Shown here: piece after piece, positions 1-11,440 of the stretch
How positions within the stretch are numbered: the stretch's first letter is position 1
Layout of the letters: the number at the start of each line of letters is the position of its first letter
From: Aselliscus stoliczkanus
Taxonomy: Eukaryota > Chordata > Mammalia > Chiroptera > Hipposideridae
Length of the DNA: 64,000 nucleotides
Assembly (NCBI GenBank): GCA_033961575.1
Contig: CM066735.1
Span: forward strand, 86,059,449-86,123,448
Reading direction: 5' to 3'
Translations under genes and position numbers: made by a program
The notes under the pieces: model-generated
What the model saw: the letters and a program-made list of their open reading frames with translations, nothing else
What the model was told of the DNA's origin: nothing
The model's database searches: none

Positions 1-1009
1 GAGAAATATACAAGCACTAAAGTGTACTAATCAAGTCATGACCATACTTGTTTCATCTATGCTCTCTATTCCACTGCCCTGCTACATTATTATGAAGAAA
101 ATCACAGATGTCATAGCATTTGGTTGAATAATTTTGAAAAATTGTTCACAATTAATCTTTTTCTAATAAAGGAGAGCATGTCTGGACTCTTAAAGTATGC
201 TCATTCTGAGTAACAGAGCATCAGAAAATGAGAGTATAATAATTAACTGGTGGGTGGCATATCAGCTTGTTAAAATATAAAGTGTGGGCTGTTATCATGG
301 TCTAGAGCCAAAAGACTGCCACACATACTTCCCACATGGCTTTAGGGCACTCCTTTTTGGAGTGCAGAGGTATGAGAGAGATTTTTGAGTGGTACTTTTA
401 AAACCTTAAGAAAAAAGTCAATGCAAAATACCAGTTTGTTTTATTTCAAAATATATTTAACGATCACCAAGAATACAATATACTTTAGTCTTTAGGAAAA
501 CAAGTGAGTTCAAGATGAATCCTGCCTTTGGAGTTTAATGTGGGTTAGATACATGTATAGCTAATCATTTCCCAAGGCAGGTTGAAGAGTTTTAGTGCAG
601 AATTCCAAACTAAGAGCTATATCATCACAGAGAGAGAGTGAGGAATTTTGTATTTGGGGGATGAGGCAAAGAGACAGTTTCATAGGGAACGCAATTTTTA
701 AATGTAGCTTTTGAAGAATCACTAACATTTTGACAAGTGGACTAAGAAGGTAGGTGGGTAAAAGTAATAAAAAAAAAATTTAAAAGGTGTGAAAAATATA
801 TACATGTCTTAGCCCAGAAATCAGTGACATTTTGAATCCCAGTTCTGGAACCTTTTTTCCAGCATTATTTAAGTCTAAGAAACAGTCTAGAAACTTGGTT
901 TTTAATAGATGTCATTTGTTGGCATAAAACATTTTCTGCATACTGATGAAATTTAATGGTCACATCAAATAATGTAAAATTTATATTCATTTTAACTATT
1001 CCCTTAAAA
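1..1009. other. No assignable feature
   Basis: AT-rich sequence with short stop-laden frames only. I see no repeat I can name, no splice-flanked exon and no RNA gene. Confidence 0.5.
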
Positions 1010-1389
1010 CGAGTTGGCAAACTATAGTTCTCAGGCCAAGACTGGCCCAGTGCCTGTTTTTACAAATAAAGTTTAATTGGAACACAGCCACACCCATTCA
1101 TTTAGCATTGTTTATAATGTTACGGTGCAGGGAATTGGGTAGTTGCAAGAGACTACCTGGCCTGTAAGCTTCACCAATTTACTGGCAGTCAGGACCAGGG
1201 TGAGGTGAGTAAGGTACAGCAGGTGTAAAATCTAAATAGGCTCTCACTCCAGGGGCACCAGCTTGATCCTGAAAGCGAGAACTTTTTAAAAGCTTGTGCC
1301 TTAGATGCCTTATATATCTTACCCTAGTGCTGGCCCTGTACCTATTTACTATCTGGCTCTCTATAGAAAAGTTTTTTTTCCAACTCCTG
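1010..1389 (+). mobile_element. hAT-type nonautonomous DNA transposon, interrupted
   Basis: The left part (1010-1183) reads GTTGGCAAACTATAG, then an AATAAAGTTTAATTGGAACACAGCCA-like core, and the right part (1343-1389) carries TTTACTATCTGGC and CCAACTCCTG. Both halves belong to one old mammalian family that also occurs at 9.9, 32.7 and 43.2 kb here. The halves are separated by about 160 bp of unrelated sequence, which is a nested insertion. hAT membership is from memory of the family; the exact name is not certain. Confidence 0.7.
1184..1342. mobile_element. Small DNA transposon nested in the hAT element
   Basis: This 159-bp segment interrupts the surrounding element. Its ends are approximate inverted repeats: CAGTCAGGACCAGGG on the left, and the complement of the right end reads CAGGGCCAGCACTAGGG. 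It is flanked by AATTTACT (1176-1183) and TATTTACT (1343-1350), an 8-bp duplication with one mismatch, as expected for a hAT insertion. Exact ends are uncertain by 2-3 bases. Confidence 0.55.
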
Positions 1390-1612
1390 TTATGAAACAA
1401 AAGGCTTTGTAGCAGATTATATTCTTAAATTATTTAGCAGTTTTCCTGGGATGAAATGAAGTCTGTTAATTCTCCAGTGAACAAGAAGAATGGGAAGTGA
1501 TGAATTTAACATTCATTAATTTACGTTAACATGTCATTGAAGGGTACCATGCTATGGCATCCCAAAATATGCCACTTTGGCATGAGAAGTGTTTCGATAA
1601 AAAGGCAATTGA

Positions 1613-1725
1613 GAGCGCTGGCCAAGTGGCGTGGTGGTTAAGTGCTGGCTTGGGAAGCCAGCAGCCCCAGTTCGGGTCCCACATATGAGGGCCAGTGACA
1701 CTGCCCTCAAAAAAACCAAAAAAAC
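1613..1725 (+). mobile_element. tRNA-derived SINE, short form
   Basis: The tRNA-like head contains TGGCGTGGTGGTTAAG (A-box-like) and GTTCGGGTCCCA (B-box-like), with the conserved CTGGCTTGGGAAGCCAG hairpin, followed by GGGCCAGTGACACTGCCCTC and an A-rich tail. The flanks AAAAGGCAATTGA (about 1600-1612 and 1726-1738) are a perfect 13-bp target-site duplication. Short forms end after the tRNA-related head, unlike the roughly 440-bp long forms elsewhere in this window. Confidence 0.9.
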
Positions 1726-1738
1726 AAAAGGCAATTGA

Positions 1739-4084
1739 AAGCCAGCAGACACAGGAAAAGCTGTTTACCTCATCCTAACTGCCTAAAAACAAAATATAAA
1801 TTTCTCCTTTTATAAAAGAAATTTATATTTCTGAAGGAAATTTCCATTTGCAGAGGTGTTTCTGGACCAGGAAGAAAGACAACTCTTATCACCTGAGAGA
1901 TTCTAATCTACATAATAAGACACACCTTCCCCTTCCTCTCATTCTCCATAACTTGCCTTCCCGGTCCAGAGCCCCAAACCCCTTTTCCTTTGTTTAACTT
2001 AAGATGGTTTATAAAGCTCCATCATCTGGCTGCCTCCTGGACTCACATTTTTTTTTTGTGAAGTCTACTGCATACATATATAGTTAAAACATTTTTTTCT
2101 CTTGTTAGGTGTTTTTTTTATCAATTTGATTTGTGGGCCCCAGCTATTAAACCTAGGAATGTAGAGGGACAACGATTTTTCCTTCCCTACGTCACAAAAT
2201 AGAAACTCTACTCCACCATTTCTGCAAAATATCCTGGGGTCAGGACTGTTGAGTGTAGCATGGGTGGTTCAGTTAAACAGGATTCATTTGTCGGTCTTTT
2301 CCTTTTCTTGTTTATTTCATATATATATATAAGTTTCTTTTCTGGATATTGTCCCCATGTTGCTTGCATCATTATAACTTCAGGCTATATGGGCGGGCTG
2401 CTTTGCATTTTATGCATTTAGAATCAGTGCATGCATTGAGTTTAATAAAATTACTCTCATAAAATAAAAATTATATAATTTTTTGTTTTACTAATTCACA
2501 GAACCAGACAATATAAAATTGCCCAGAATAAGTAAAAACTCAAATGCAATTCAAAAGGCTCTTTTCCTTCATCTTCTGCTAAGTTCTCATCCAATCCTGC
2601 AGGCAACCCTGAAACAACTCTGTAAATATGCCCTGTTTCTAGTGCTTCTAATGGAGCATTCTCCCATATGAATCCTATTGTCACCTCAGTGAGTGCATTT
2701 CTTTCAGAGAAAATTGCTTTGGAATAATGTTTCCTGTGAGTTTTTATCCATCACCTTGTAGCTCTTACCATAGAAAAGATTTCAAGTTGTATACTTTGAA
2801 GGCGTCCCCATCCCTAGTGCTACAAACATTGGACAGAACCAGGGACTTAGATATAATGAGAATGTGTTGTGAGGCTTAAACTTTTTACAAAAACATACAA
2901 CTACTCAGTTAAGAAGTTAAAATTGTGTATTAAAAATAGTTTGTAGTAAAATTGTTGGTGTTTTGAAATCTCAGGACTAAATATGAAATACATAATAACA
3001 AAAATAATCGAGTGAACATTAGATTCCAACAAAATAATGCAAGTAGTAGGCAATACAAGGATGCATGCATTCGGGGTTTTCAAAGCATTCCAGAGTGAAA
3101 AAGTTAGGGTTTGTTTGTTTATTTGTTTGTTTCTTAAACTGTGTAAAAAAGTAAGTATCAACTAGAAATAAGTAGAATAATTGACTCTCTGGGTAAACTT
3201 AGAGGTCATACATTTTTTATGGATCTAATCAATGTGGAATCCTAGAAATTATTAGCATTCCATATGCAAGAGTGGAAAATTGAATACATAACATAACATT
3301 TACCCAAGGTCAAAATAAAAGGCTTAGAAAGGTAGTAGTGTGATCAGGGGAGGCACAGAGAAACCAAAAGGTGTTGAAAATAATAAAATATACAGTGCCG
3401 TGTGTATTGTCACCACTTAGAGCATATTTTTTTGCAGTTCAGAAACCCTGCTAACCAAGGCTCCTAGAAATCCAAACTAGGGGACAGATGACTGGATATT
3501 ATTTACACATCCCACGTGCTTCAGGAAGAAGACCACCCTTCCCATACTCTCCAAAGTGCCCCCACTCATTACTAGATCAAATGGTACACAATAGGGTGCT
3601 TATGTGGTGTTTAGCCCTTCCTCAAAAGAACCTGGCATAAGTCTCAGTAGGAGACAGGATATCAGCATAAATAGGGCATTGTTCCCTTCCATTAGGGCAA
3701 TTCTGGTGTTCCTGTTGCTTGACAAAGACACAAGTGCAGGAAGTGAGGTTGATTGTTTCGCAGCTCTTACATTTTAAAGTTCTCCTCAGTTGCTTCTTTT
3801 CAGAGTAGTTCCTCTGCTGTGAACCCATCTGGGAAAAAGGTCTTGACAACAATGCCACCAGGAGATAGCTTTTCTTTTATCCTACTTCTATTTGCCATCT
3901 GTGACTAATCACTTAGTAGTTCTATTTACTAGGCATTTTAAAAGTAGAAAATTGAGCAAGCACCTAAGATCTGGCTTGGGGAACATCTCGTGTTTAAAAG
4001 TAGACTGAGAAAGTCTTGAAATCAGCACCTGTAAACCTATAGGAGTCAGGCCATGAGTTGATGACATTTTCTTTCTTTTTCTTT
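1739..4084. other. No assignable feature
   Basis: AT-rich stretch of about 2.3 kb with only short chance frames. There is a short TA run near 2321 and a TTTG-rich patch near 3112. I recognise no gene and no named repeat. Confidence 0.45.
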
Positions 4085-5601
4085 TTAAGATTTTTATTAA
4101 AATATAGCTAACATACAATATGATATTAGTTTCAGGTGTATACCATAGTTATTTAACAGTTATATACGTAAAGAAGTGAACACCGTGATAAGTCCAGCAA
4201 CCATCTAGCATCATACTACTTTATCAAAATATTATTGACTCTGTTCCCCATGCTGTACATTTCATCCCCATGACTTATTTGTTTTATACCTGGAAATTTG
4301 GACCTCTTATTCCCCTTCACCTTTTCTCCTCTTTTCTGAATTTCCAATTACTGTCAACATTCAATATTATTTTATATTAATTTCAGGTGTACATCATAGT
4401 GGTTAGAAATTTTTATAATAAGGGGACTGCCTGGTAAGAACTACAAAATGATCCACAGTTGGTCACTGCCTGTAATGTACCTAGAGGTGCGTGGGAGAGG
4501 CCATGCTGCGAACCAAGGATGTCTGGCAGATGTCCAGAGTGGTTATGCAAAATGCCAGGACACCCCACGGCCTGCTGCCACCTGCCAGCTCCCTTATGGT
4601 TCAGCCATTGATAAAGACTCATGCGATACACAAGTTGGGTGAGGCAGGATCTCAGGGAGTTACTAGAGTGGGAAGAGGTGTGATCACTTGGTTAATGTAG
4701 ACTCTGGTTTGGTGCCAGTGCTGAGCCTGAAGCTGCTCAGCAAAAGTCTCAGAGCACATCGAGGCCAGTTGCCACCTGCCTGGTGTCTGTTGGACTCTGA
4801 CAGTTTTCCAAGGAAAAGTACAAAGTGGGTGAGGTTGGCTGCTCTTGGAGAAAGTGCCTCTGACATTGAGGCAGTGGGGTAGGCAGGGTGAATCGACAGG
4901 GCAGAGCCTAGAAATTCACCAGACCAATCAGATTCAGATTTGGCTGTAAGCCTAGGGGACAGGCTCAACACAGGAAAGATGGCGGCTGCATGGGAGGAGG
5001 ACCTCTTCAAAGGGAAATGGTGACTGTCCTCCAGCCCTCAACCTGAAATGGTGACTGTCCTCCAGTCCTCAACCTGAAGCAGCACAACTTGTTTTGCCCT
5101 TCGTATGTCTCCGATACCCCCTGAGTTACTGTCCCTCCGCTGGTGCCCAAGGTGAGTGAGTGGGAGTGAGACAGTCTAGGTGTAGGCTCTTTAAGAGGAT
5201 ACTTATGTTTCCTGCTGCCTTCCATCCCACATGGATGGGATGGTTAGACTCCCCACTGTTTTTTCACACCCAGACGTTGTGGGGGCTCCTCTTCTCAGCA
5301 TCAGTACTCTGGGCTGGGAAAGCGAGTGTGGGGCTGGTGTTTCTTGCTCCTCCCACGGGAACCTCCACAGCTGAGATACCCCTCCCAGTTCTCAACCACC
5401 ACACAGAGGTTAGCCAGTTCCACATCTCTGCCCCTCTTACCAGTCTCACTGTGGCTTCTTTATATCCTTAGTTATATAACTTCTGTTCAGGCAGACTTCA
5501 CATGGTTTTTCAGGTTGATTGTTCTATGATTTAGCTGTGATTTTAATGTGTTCACAACTAAGGAAGTAGCAGTATTTATCTACCCCACCATCTTGGATCT
5601 C
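4085..5601 (-). mobile_element. L1 with 5' UTR joined to 3' UTR, ORFs absent
   Basis: Read on the minus strand, the right end begins GATCCAAGATGGTGGGG, the usual kind of start of a mammalian L1 5' UTR, followed by about 1.1 kb of comparatively GC-rich sequence. The left end is an L1 3' UTR: complementary copies of TGTACACCTGAAA-type motifs near 4129 and 4385, then an A-rich tail near 4087. There is no trace of ORF1 or ORF2 between them, so roughly 5 kb of a normal L1 is missing. The tail-side flank (4071-4091) and head-side flank (about 5605-5622) are both TTCTTT-rich and loosely alike, but I cannot define a clean duplication. That the right part is an L1 5' UTR is inference from composition and family knowledge. 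Confidence 0.6.
5015..5076. repeat. 31-bp tandem duplication
   Basis: Two adjacent units start at 5015 and 5046, each beginning AAATGGTGACTGTCCTCCAG and differing by a C/T change. It lies inside the putative L1 5' UTR, where short internal repeats are common. Confidence 0.85.
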
Positions 5602-5700
5602 ATGATGTTTCTTCTTTTTATAGAAATGAGACATATTAAACACTCTTCTATGTGTGATTTAATCTAGTAACCAACTGGATTTATATCTTGGAAGGGTTCC

Positions 5701-6079
5701 TATATTAGTTTGACAGGCCTGCCATACAAAGAATCACAGACTAGGCAGCTTAAACAGCAGAAATATGTTTTCTCACAGTGCTGGATGCTGCAAGTTCAAG
5801 ATCAACGTGTGGGTAGGTTTGGTTTCTTCTAAGACCTTTCTTCTAATCTTGTAGGTGGCTGTCTTCTTTTGGTGTCCTCACATGGTCTTCCCTCTTGTGT
5901 GTGTTTGTGTCCTAATCTCATCTTCTAAGGACACCAGTCATATTGGGTTAAGAGCACCCTCATAACCTCATTTAACCTTGATTACCTTTTTAAAGGCTCT
6001 GTCTCTAAAGATAGTCACATTCTGAAGTACTGGGAGTTGGGATTCCAACATATGAATTTTAGAGTCACAGTTCAGCCCT
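5701..6079 (-). mobile_element. Solo LTR, MaLR/MLT1-type (ERVL-MaLR)
   Basis: On the minus strand this matches the pattern of MLT1-class LTRs: the 3' end is CAAACTAATATA, preceded by GTCTGTGATTC and TTTAAGC-like motifs, and the 5' end carries AAATTCATATGTTGGAATCCC. The internal TGGTGTCCTTAGAAGATGAG segment is also typical. No internal retroviral sequence adjoins it, so it is a solo LTR. Family-level call from memory. Confidence 0.75.
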
Positions 6080-6948
6080 TTTTTCACTTCTTATTAGCAG
6101 AAAAATGCCTTTATGGTTCATAATTAATCAGACATTTTTCTGGTTTTTACTGAGGGCCAACCTCATCTGAGAGGAAAGTGTTTTGACCTCTCCAGTTAAC
6201 TTGGAGGTCAGAGGTTTCTCTCCTGAACTCTAAGCTTTAAAATGGAGTTTATCCAAGTTTCCTCACAATGGGGTAGAAGGCCAAAGGGTGGATCTCTGTG
6301 TCATGTGCTGGTGAGAACAGACTATTTTAATTTTAAGAATTGAAAAAGGTGGCACATGATTTGCAGTATTATGTATACTTTACTTTTTTGACATAATTAT
6401 TTTCTACTTCCCCCACCTATGTAATTTTTCACTTTTCATCTTTCTTTTGATGTCAATTAAAAACAATTTAATTGCACTTCTACATTTATTATGTCACTTC
6501 AATCAAATTGAGGCTGCAACTTTTATCAAAATCTATTTCTCTGTTAATATTCAGTGTATCAAAACTTATCTTCATTGTAATTATCACTATTCGTGTCCCT
6601 AGAATACCAAAAGGATTTAAAATATCCCTGTCAAGTATATACATTAAGTGTTAATTTAATTTCCATTAACCCTAAAAATTTATCTAAAATTTTTGAGTAC
6701 ATACATTTGAAGAGCATTTAGAACATACACAACTGAAAGTATAATGTGGCAGCCAATACATAGCAGTGAAATGGCTCAGATGAAACTACCTCTGGGGATT
6801 AAGCCACATCTGGTAGAAGCCATATGGAATATAAAGGACTTGGGTTATTGTTTTATAAAAGCATGCAGCTCTTCCTCTCCCAAGACTGGGCTTAGTGGCC
6901 AAAGGAGTCAGTTTCTACTATCAGACTGAGATGGCTCTGTGTAGGAGC
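6080..6948. other. No assignable feature
   Basis: AT-rich stretch between the LTR and the mariner element. A 60-codon frame at 6472-6654 is in very AT-rich DNA and looks like chance. Confidence 0.45.
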
Positions 6949-6950
6949 TA

Positions 6951-7519
6951 TGAGGTCTGACAATTAAGTTCGTGAACTCATCCTAGAAAAAGTGCTACAT
7001 ACCTCATTGCTGAATATCATTATGGCCACCCTTGAAATACTCCCCTTCGGAAGCTATGTACTGATGCCAGAACCTAGTCCACCCTTCAAAACAACTTTGG
7101 AACTCTTTTTCTAGAATGGCTATCAGAGCTATCGTCGTATTACCTTTGATGTCCTAAATGTCATCAAAAAGTCTTCCTTTCAATATTTCCTTTATCTTTG
7201 GGTAAAGAAAGAAGTCATTGGGGGCCAGATCAGGTGAGTAGGGAGGGTGTTCCAATACAGTTATTTGTTTCCTGGCTAAAAACTCCCTCACAGACAGTGC
7301 CGTGTGAGCTGGTGCTTTGTCATGATGCAAGAGCCATGAATTGGTGAAAAGTTCAGGTCATCTAACTTTTTCATGTAGCCTTTTCAGCACTTCCAAATAG
7401 TAAACTTGGTTAACTGTTTGTCCAGTTGGTAGAAATTCATAATGAGTAATCTCTCTAATATCAAGAAAAGCTTAGCAACATTGTTGCAACAAGTTCACGA
7501 ACTTAATTGTCAGACCTCA
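6951..7519 (-). mobile_element. Mariner-family transposon, internally deleted
   Basis: The ends are perfect 28-bp inverted repeats beginning TGAGGTCTGACAATTAAGTT, and the element is flanked by TA on both sides (6949-6950 and 7520-7521), the mariner target-site signature. The 569-bp body holds the C-terminal part of a mariner transposase on the minus strand. Around 7240-7160 it reads SPDLAPNDFF followed by LYPKIKEILKGR, which includes the region around the third acidic residue of the mariner catalytic triad; a stop codon follows soon after. A full mariner is about 1.3 kb, so the 5' half of the gene is missing and it cannot encode a working enzyme. Perfect ends suggest moderate age. Confidence 0.92.
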
Positions 7520-7521
7520 TA

Positions 7522-8611
7522 CCTGGAAGGGAAACACTGATTGAGCTAGAAGTGAGTCAAAGACTGTGGGTCAATTCTTTCCAGTTAGTTGTTGAAATGT
7601 GGCTATCTCTCTAGAATAGAAATGTGATAACTATATATAAATCAATGCCCTGTGGTGGACAGCATACTCTGCCCTTTAAAGTTCTTTTAAACAAACAATC
7701 ATCTTCTCATCTCAGAACTGTCCAGGGACAGCAGGCCGGATGTACCCTGAGTTCTAAGTCACGGGGAGATTGCTCATGGGTTTGATCTCCATTTGAGGTG
7801 AGGAAACTGAAACTATGGAGAAAAGATATTGAAACTCAGAAAAAAAGAAAGTAATAATTAACAGCATTGAAAAGATGATGTTTTGGTGGCAGATCTGTGG
7901 GATATGAACTTACTTTAGTCAGAGATGAAATTGATAACAATTTTTTAATGCATTACCACACTAGACAGATGGGTCTTTACTTGAAAAAAGTAAATAAATC
8001 CAGATTATATAAATTTACTTTCCACTTTACAGATTTTCTAGAAATTTCTTATATTAAAGAGTCAGTTTTGTCCTGCAACTCTTTTGTCTATTTTAGTAAA
8101 ATCATAACACTTTCACTGTGCCCTATAATTTAAACACCTAAGGATTATACCTATACATAAACAAAATTGGAATTATGACAAATATATTTGTTCTTGTAAG
8201 TATCATATTATAAGGACTTCCCAGAATTTCTAAGTGATATTTTTCAATCTTAACCTGAATGATTTATTTTTCTTTATAAACTTGTGATATTTATCTTTGG
8301 ACCAAACTGACTAAAAATGTTTTTGCAGAGAAGGCACTGTCTGTTGACATTTTATGTTCTTTTATTGATTACCTTTAAGTTAAAGGTAATCAATTGAAGA
8401 AAAACATTTCAGAAGTGGGGCACAGGATAGGTACATTTTTCACCATGAGAGATAATGAAAGGTATAGAGTGCAGTGGGTCAGATCCACTAAATCTCCTAT
8501 ATTGTTAGGAAACATCTTCAAGCAATAATCAATCAGTGTCATTTATGGAAAAAAATCCCCAACATTCTTTGTTTGAAATATAATCTGAAACCTATTTGGT
8601 TTAGAATTCGG
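7522..8611. other. No named feature apart from a palindrome
   Basis: AT-rich, with a 78-codon frame at 7897-8133 that I judge to be chance. The only structure is the palindrome listed separately at 8364. Confidence 0.45.
8364..8394. repeat. Perfect 31-bp palindrome
   Basis: A 15-base arm ATTGATTACCTTTAA is followed by a single G and then its exact reverse complement. It is not at the end of any transposon I recognise. Confidence 0.95.
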
Positions 8612-8800
8612 GATGTCCAATATGGTAACTCTTCACCATATGTGGTTATTTAAACATAAATTTGAATTAAGTAAAATTGAACAAAACAAAAAATTCAGTC
8701 CCTCATTTGCTTTAGCTACATTTCGAGTGCTCAGGAGCCACGGGTGGCTAGGGGCTACCATGTTGGTAGTTCAGATATGAAATATTTCCATCATCACAGT
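8612..8800. mobile_element. Old hAT-type MER element
   Basis: Inverted ends are visible: GTCCAATATGGTAACTC and CATATGTGGTTATTTAAA on the left, GGGTGGCTAGGGGCTACC with CAGATATGAAATATTTCC on the right. This is the pattern of a mammal-wide nonautonomous hAT family whose arms fold on each other around an AT-rich centre. Exact subfamily not certain. Confidence 0.65.
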
Positions 8801-9912
8801 GTTGGCATTGTGGGGAAAGAAAAGAACTTCATGAGAAGGTAAATAAGTGCTAAAAGAGGAACTGGAGAGGCATTGAAAACAACCTATGACTACTTCAAAT
8901 TTGACGTTGGCCGAGACCTGAGATATTATGAAATGTGAACTTCTCTTCCCCTCTGGGATGCTAAGGGTTGAACACAACACAACCAGACTTCCCCAGATTA
9001 GTCATTTCCTTTTCCATCATGACTTGAGCTCAACACTGAAGCCTCCTTGCAATGGAGCTGTCCTTTTACTAGCTTTCATTTCCCAAGTCACTTTTTGGTA
9101 TTTCTTTATGAGGTGTCAACTCAGTCCACCAACTCTCAAACTACATTTTATAGCGAAGTCCCACTCAATTTAATCAAATATATTGAATAGATGAATCTCC
9201 TATATTCTCCAGAAGAAATTTCTTTCCACCAAATTCTGAACATCATTTGGGTTAACATTTAGTGTATTGCCATATCACAACATTTTAGTTCCAAAGCTGA
9301 AGTCTTTTAATCATGTGCTTAAAGTAAATGGAAAATACATCGTAGGATCCATGAGTCTTATTTTGTTTTGTTTTGTACATTGTTAATTTTCATATGTGAC
9401 AGACATTAATGTTACACTTTAATTGAATCTCACTTTTACTTCCCTTCTTATATTCAGCATTAATGATTTAAAAACAAAACAAACAATAACAAAACCCAGC
9501 TCTTTGAATTCATTTGTTCTGGCATCTGAAAGTCTGACATTTTGGCTCTCATAATAATTGCATATATAAGAGATGAAATCATCTGTTGCTTTCAAATGCT
9601 TTTTAGTTGCAAATAATTTCCATATGGTTGAATTAGACATGATCTCCACACTCATAAAGATCCATATGACTGGAAGTTATATATACACGCCTTTAGATAA
9701 AATGGAGAGATAAGAAAATTTTACCACCAACAGCATGTAAATTAACAAGATAAATTGCTTTTCCAGAGCATCTGTTATCAAACTGCCCATAACAAATATA
9801 TTAGCAATCAAGATTTGGCTTTAAAAGTAAATATCAAAATATCTATTACATATGAGCACTTACTATGTGCTGGATGCTATATTAAGTGCTTTATTAATAT
9901 ATATAGTATTAA
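8801..9912. other. No assignable feature
   Basis: Low-complexity AT-rich DNA with a TTTTG run near 9361. The 78-codon minus-strand frame at 9419-9655 has no recognisable content. Confidence 0.45.
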
Positions 9913-10267
9913 ATTAGGGATTGGCAAGCTTTCTCTATAATGAATCAGATAATAAACACTTTAGACTGTGTGGACCATACAGCTTTGTCACAACTACTCA
10001 GCTCTGCCTTTGTAGCACTGAAGTAGCCAGGCAGTACTGATGTGTGTGTCTATGGAACTTCATTTACAAGAATGGGCAGTGACGGGCCAGCTGAGTGGCG
10101 CGGTGGTTAAGCGCTGGCTTGGGAAGCCAGCGGCCCCGGTTCGGGTCTCACGTGTGAGGGCCAGTGACACTGCCCTCAAGAAAAAACAAGGGAAAAAAAA
10201 CATTCCTAAAAAAAAAAGAATGGGCAGTGGGCTCAGGTTGGCCCTTTGGGCTCTGCTTGCCACCTTT
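9913..10267 (-). mobile_element. hAT-type element split by a SINE
   Basis: The left part (ATTGGCAAGCTTTCTCTATA, CACAACTACTCAGCTCTGCC, TTCATTTACAAGAATGGGC) continues after the SINE as GGGCTCAGGTTGGCCCTTTG and GCTCTGCTTGCC. It is the same family as at 1.0 kb, in reverse orientation. The interruption dates the hAT element as older than the SINE. Confidence 0.75.
10082..10215 (+). mobile_element. tRNA-derived SINE, short form
   Basis: Head TGGCGCGGTGGTTAAG, hairpin CTGGCTTGGGAAGCCAG and GTTCGGGTCTCA are intact, followed by GGGCCAGTGACACTGCCCTC and an A-rich tail. AAGAATGGGCAGTG at 10068-10081 and 10216-10229 is a perfect 14-bp target-site duplication inside the older hAT element. Confidence 0.93.
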
Positions 10268-11030
10268 TGATCTCAATGAATCCTCATAAATAATTGACCT
10301 ACTGAGGATATACCTCTAAGCCACTGAAGGTCGCTACTAATGTTATGGAGAGAGAATCAGAAAATTTGTTTTCTGGACAGGTAGAATCCATCCCTCCCAG
10401 GAATCTCTGGTTCTCCATCTTTAGGAGTCACAGAATTACTGCTCCTCATGGCTCCCCTTGGAGAGCTGAGCACAGGACAAAGAGTCTGGCTCAGGTTCAC
10501 AGATTTTGGGGTTGTCGGGCCTCTGCTACTAATTTGGGATTTAGGACACTGGTTTAGCTATGCAAAAAGCCTGATCTCCAGCAAATCTTTTGAGAAAACT
10601 TTTCCTAAAGCAATAGTAGTCGCTAAGGCTCAGGAATAGGGAATCCCACCCTGACATTCATGTCTCCATCTTCAGCCATCCATAATAATGTGGGTCACTC
10701 AGGCCAGCTCTTCTCTCATATACTTCTGTAGTGTGCTTTCCTCTTGTCCTCCTGACCTCCTCCTCAGGCTTTCTGTTGTGACCTGTGGAACTTTATTCCA
10801 CTGTAAATAAACTCTTCTTCCACAGACTCTCCACAGAATGCTTTTTCTACTTGTTCTGTCTTTACTCTGCTTCCTATTTCTAATACTAGTCCTTCCCAAC
10901 TTGATGAGGATATAGAGAGTTACCCATGCTCTCAGCCCTCAGAGTGGCTACATAGTGTTCCTCATTGTAAGAGCCTCTGGGATATTGCCTTTGTAGCCAC
11001 ATCCTCTTATCCATTTAGGCCATGATAAGA
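10268..11030. other. No assignable feature
   Basis: Mixed-composition sequence. Several short frames on both strands; none has recognisable content or exon-like borders. Confidence 0.45.
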
Positions 11031-11440
11031 AAAGGAAGATGGAGCCCACTTTATCTCATTCACTCCATTGTCTTTAACCATCTGCTCACAGATGATTCTC
11101 AAGTCTGTATCACTGCCTGGAATTAATTTTCTGAGCTCCTCAGAGTTATACACAAATGTTTAGACATATTTTCTATTTGGTTGTCCCACAAGTATCTCAA
11201 GCTCAAACTTCCTTACAAACTAGTTTTTTCTCAGATTGGTGAATGAAATCACCATCTATTCTTTCATCAGAATCAGAAAACTGGGGCACCACTTGACTGT
11301 TCCCTTGGCAAGAAGCTGTTCCTAGAAGATCTAGCTTTCTGACATCTCCAATAGCTATTACCAAATGGTTCCAAATGTTTTTACCTTATTTCACATTTTT
11401 ACTTAATAGTCAGTTATGTTTCTCTTTTACACTTGATAAT
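11030..11440 (+). mobile_element. L2-like ancient LINE fragment
   Basis: Contains CTCAAGTCTGTATCACTGCC, CCCACAAGTATCTCAAGCTC and a GAATCAGAAAACTGGGGCACC patch in the order seen in the old LINE-like repeat that also fills 61.5-62.4 kb. Diverged and without open frames. Family call is tentative. Confidence 0.45.
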
